A program made the translations under genes and the position numbers. Of a stretch of 5,235 nucleotides of DNA, positions 5,186-5,235 are shown one piece after another. Position 1 is the first letter of the stretch. Each line of letters starts with the position of its first letter. The stretch spans positions 1 through 5,235 of the forward strand of contig CAMYNZ010000273.1 of the NCBI GenBank assembly GCA_947259865.1. The letters are read 5' to 3'. Under the pieces are notes generated by a model that searched no databases, had not been told where the DNA came from, and was given only the letters and a program-made list of their open reading frames with translations. Origin of the DNA: an uncultured Desulfobacterales bacterium (GTDB lineage: Bacteria > Desulfobacterota > Desulfobacteria > Desulfobacterales > G020354645).

Positions 5186-5235
5186 ATGCACACGCACGAC
5201 AGTGATAATGCGGCTGCGATGAACCAGTTAATCTT
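5186..5235 (+). CDS. Start of an unidentified gene, cut by the window edge
   Basis: An ATG at 5186 is preceded by TGAGGAG (5173-5179) with six bases between, a strong ribosome binding site, and the frame stays open for the 16 complete codons to the end of the window. The visible N-terminus is MHTHDSDNAAAMNQLI, hydrophilic and without a signal peptide or membrane segment. This is too short to name a family. Being divergent from murI, it needs its own promoter; the only candidate seen lies about 330 bases upstream, across the foldback element. The call rests on the ribosome binding site and open frame. Confidence 0.55.
   Translation, partial: MHTHDSDNAAAMNQLI

Overview
The window looks like a stretch of chromosome from a Gram-negative anaerobe or facultative anaerobe, most likely a sulfate-reducer-like member of the Desulfobacterota. 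That placement is inference. It rests on the non-classical succinate dehydrogenase/fumarate reductase type (also common in Bacteroidetes and Chlamydiae), the style of the MscS and Roadblock proteins, and the dense palindromic repeats of kinds I associate with those genomes. No rRNA or tRNA gene is present to confirm it.

Layout, left to right. The 3' end of a flavoprotein gene (sdhA/frdA, 1-723, +) overlaps by four bases a complete iron-sulfur subunit gene (sdhB/frdB, 720-1484, +). Together they are the catalytic part of a succinate:quinone oxidoreductase; the membrane subunit is expected just upstream, outside the window. After a 127-base gap with no convincing signal comes a complete MscS-type mechanosensitive channel gene (1612-2736, +). 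A non-coding region of 529 bases (2737-3265) separates it from a convergent gene and is packed with palindromic elements: a nested TCCGCC/GGCGGA palindrome, an ACGGAT-type inverted repeat, a REP doublet in REPIN arrangement, and two degenerate REP-like hairpins. On the minus strand follow a solitary Roadblock/LC7 domain protein (3655-3266) and, upstream of it, a glutamate racemase gene (murI, 4703-3918). The 262 bases between them hold one further inverted repeat and no gene I can support.

Upstream of murI (4704-5185) are a perfect 14-bp hairpin, an AT-rich promoter-like hairpin, and a 275-base foldback element (4875-5149). The foldback has matching ends and is flanked by the 8-bp direct repeat AGTTAAAT, so it looks like a non-coding MITE-type insertion. 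Right after it a gene begins with a good ribosome binding site (start 5186, +) and runs off the window.

The genes do not form one pathway: respiration, osmotic protection, a small-GTPase-type regulator and peptidoglycan precursor supply simply lie side by side. The points most worth checking are the serine that replaces the first catalytic cysteine of MurI, the foldback element with its apparent target duplication, the REP pair that differs by a compensatory base-pair change, and the orphan Roadblock protein.
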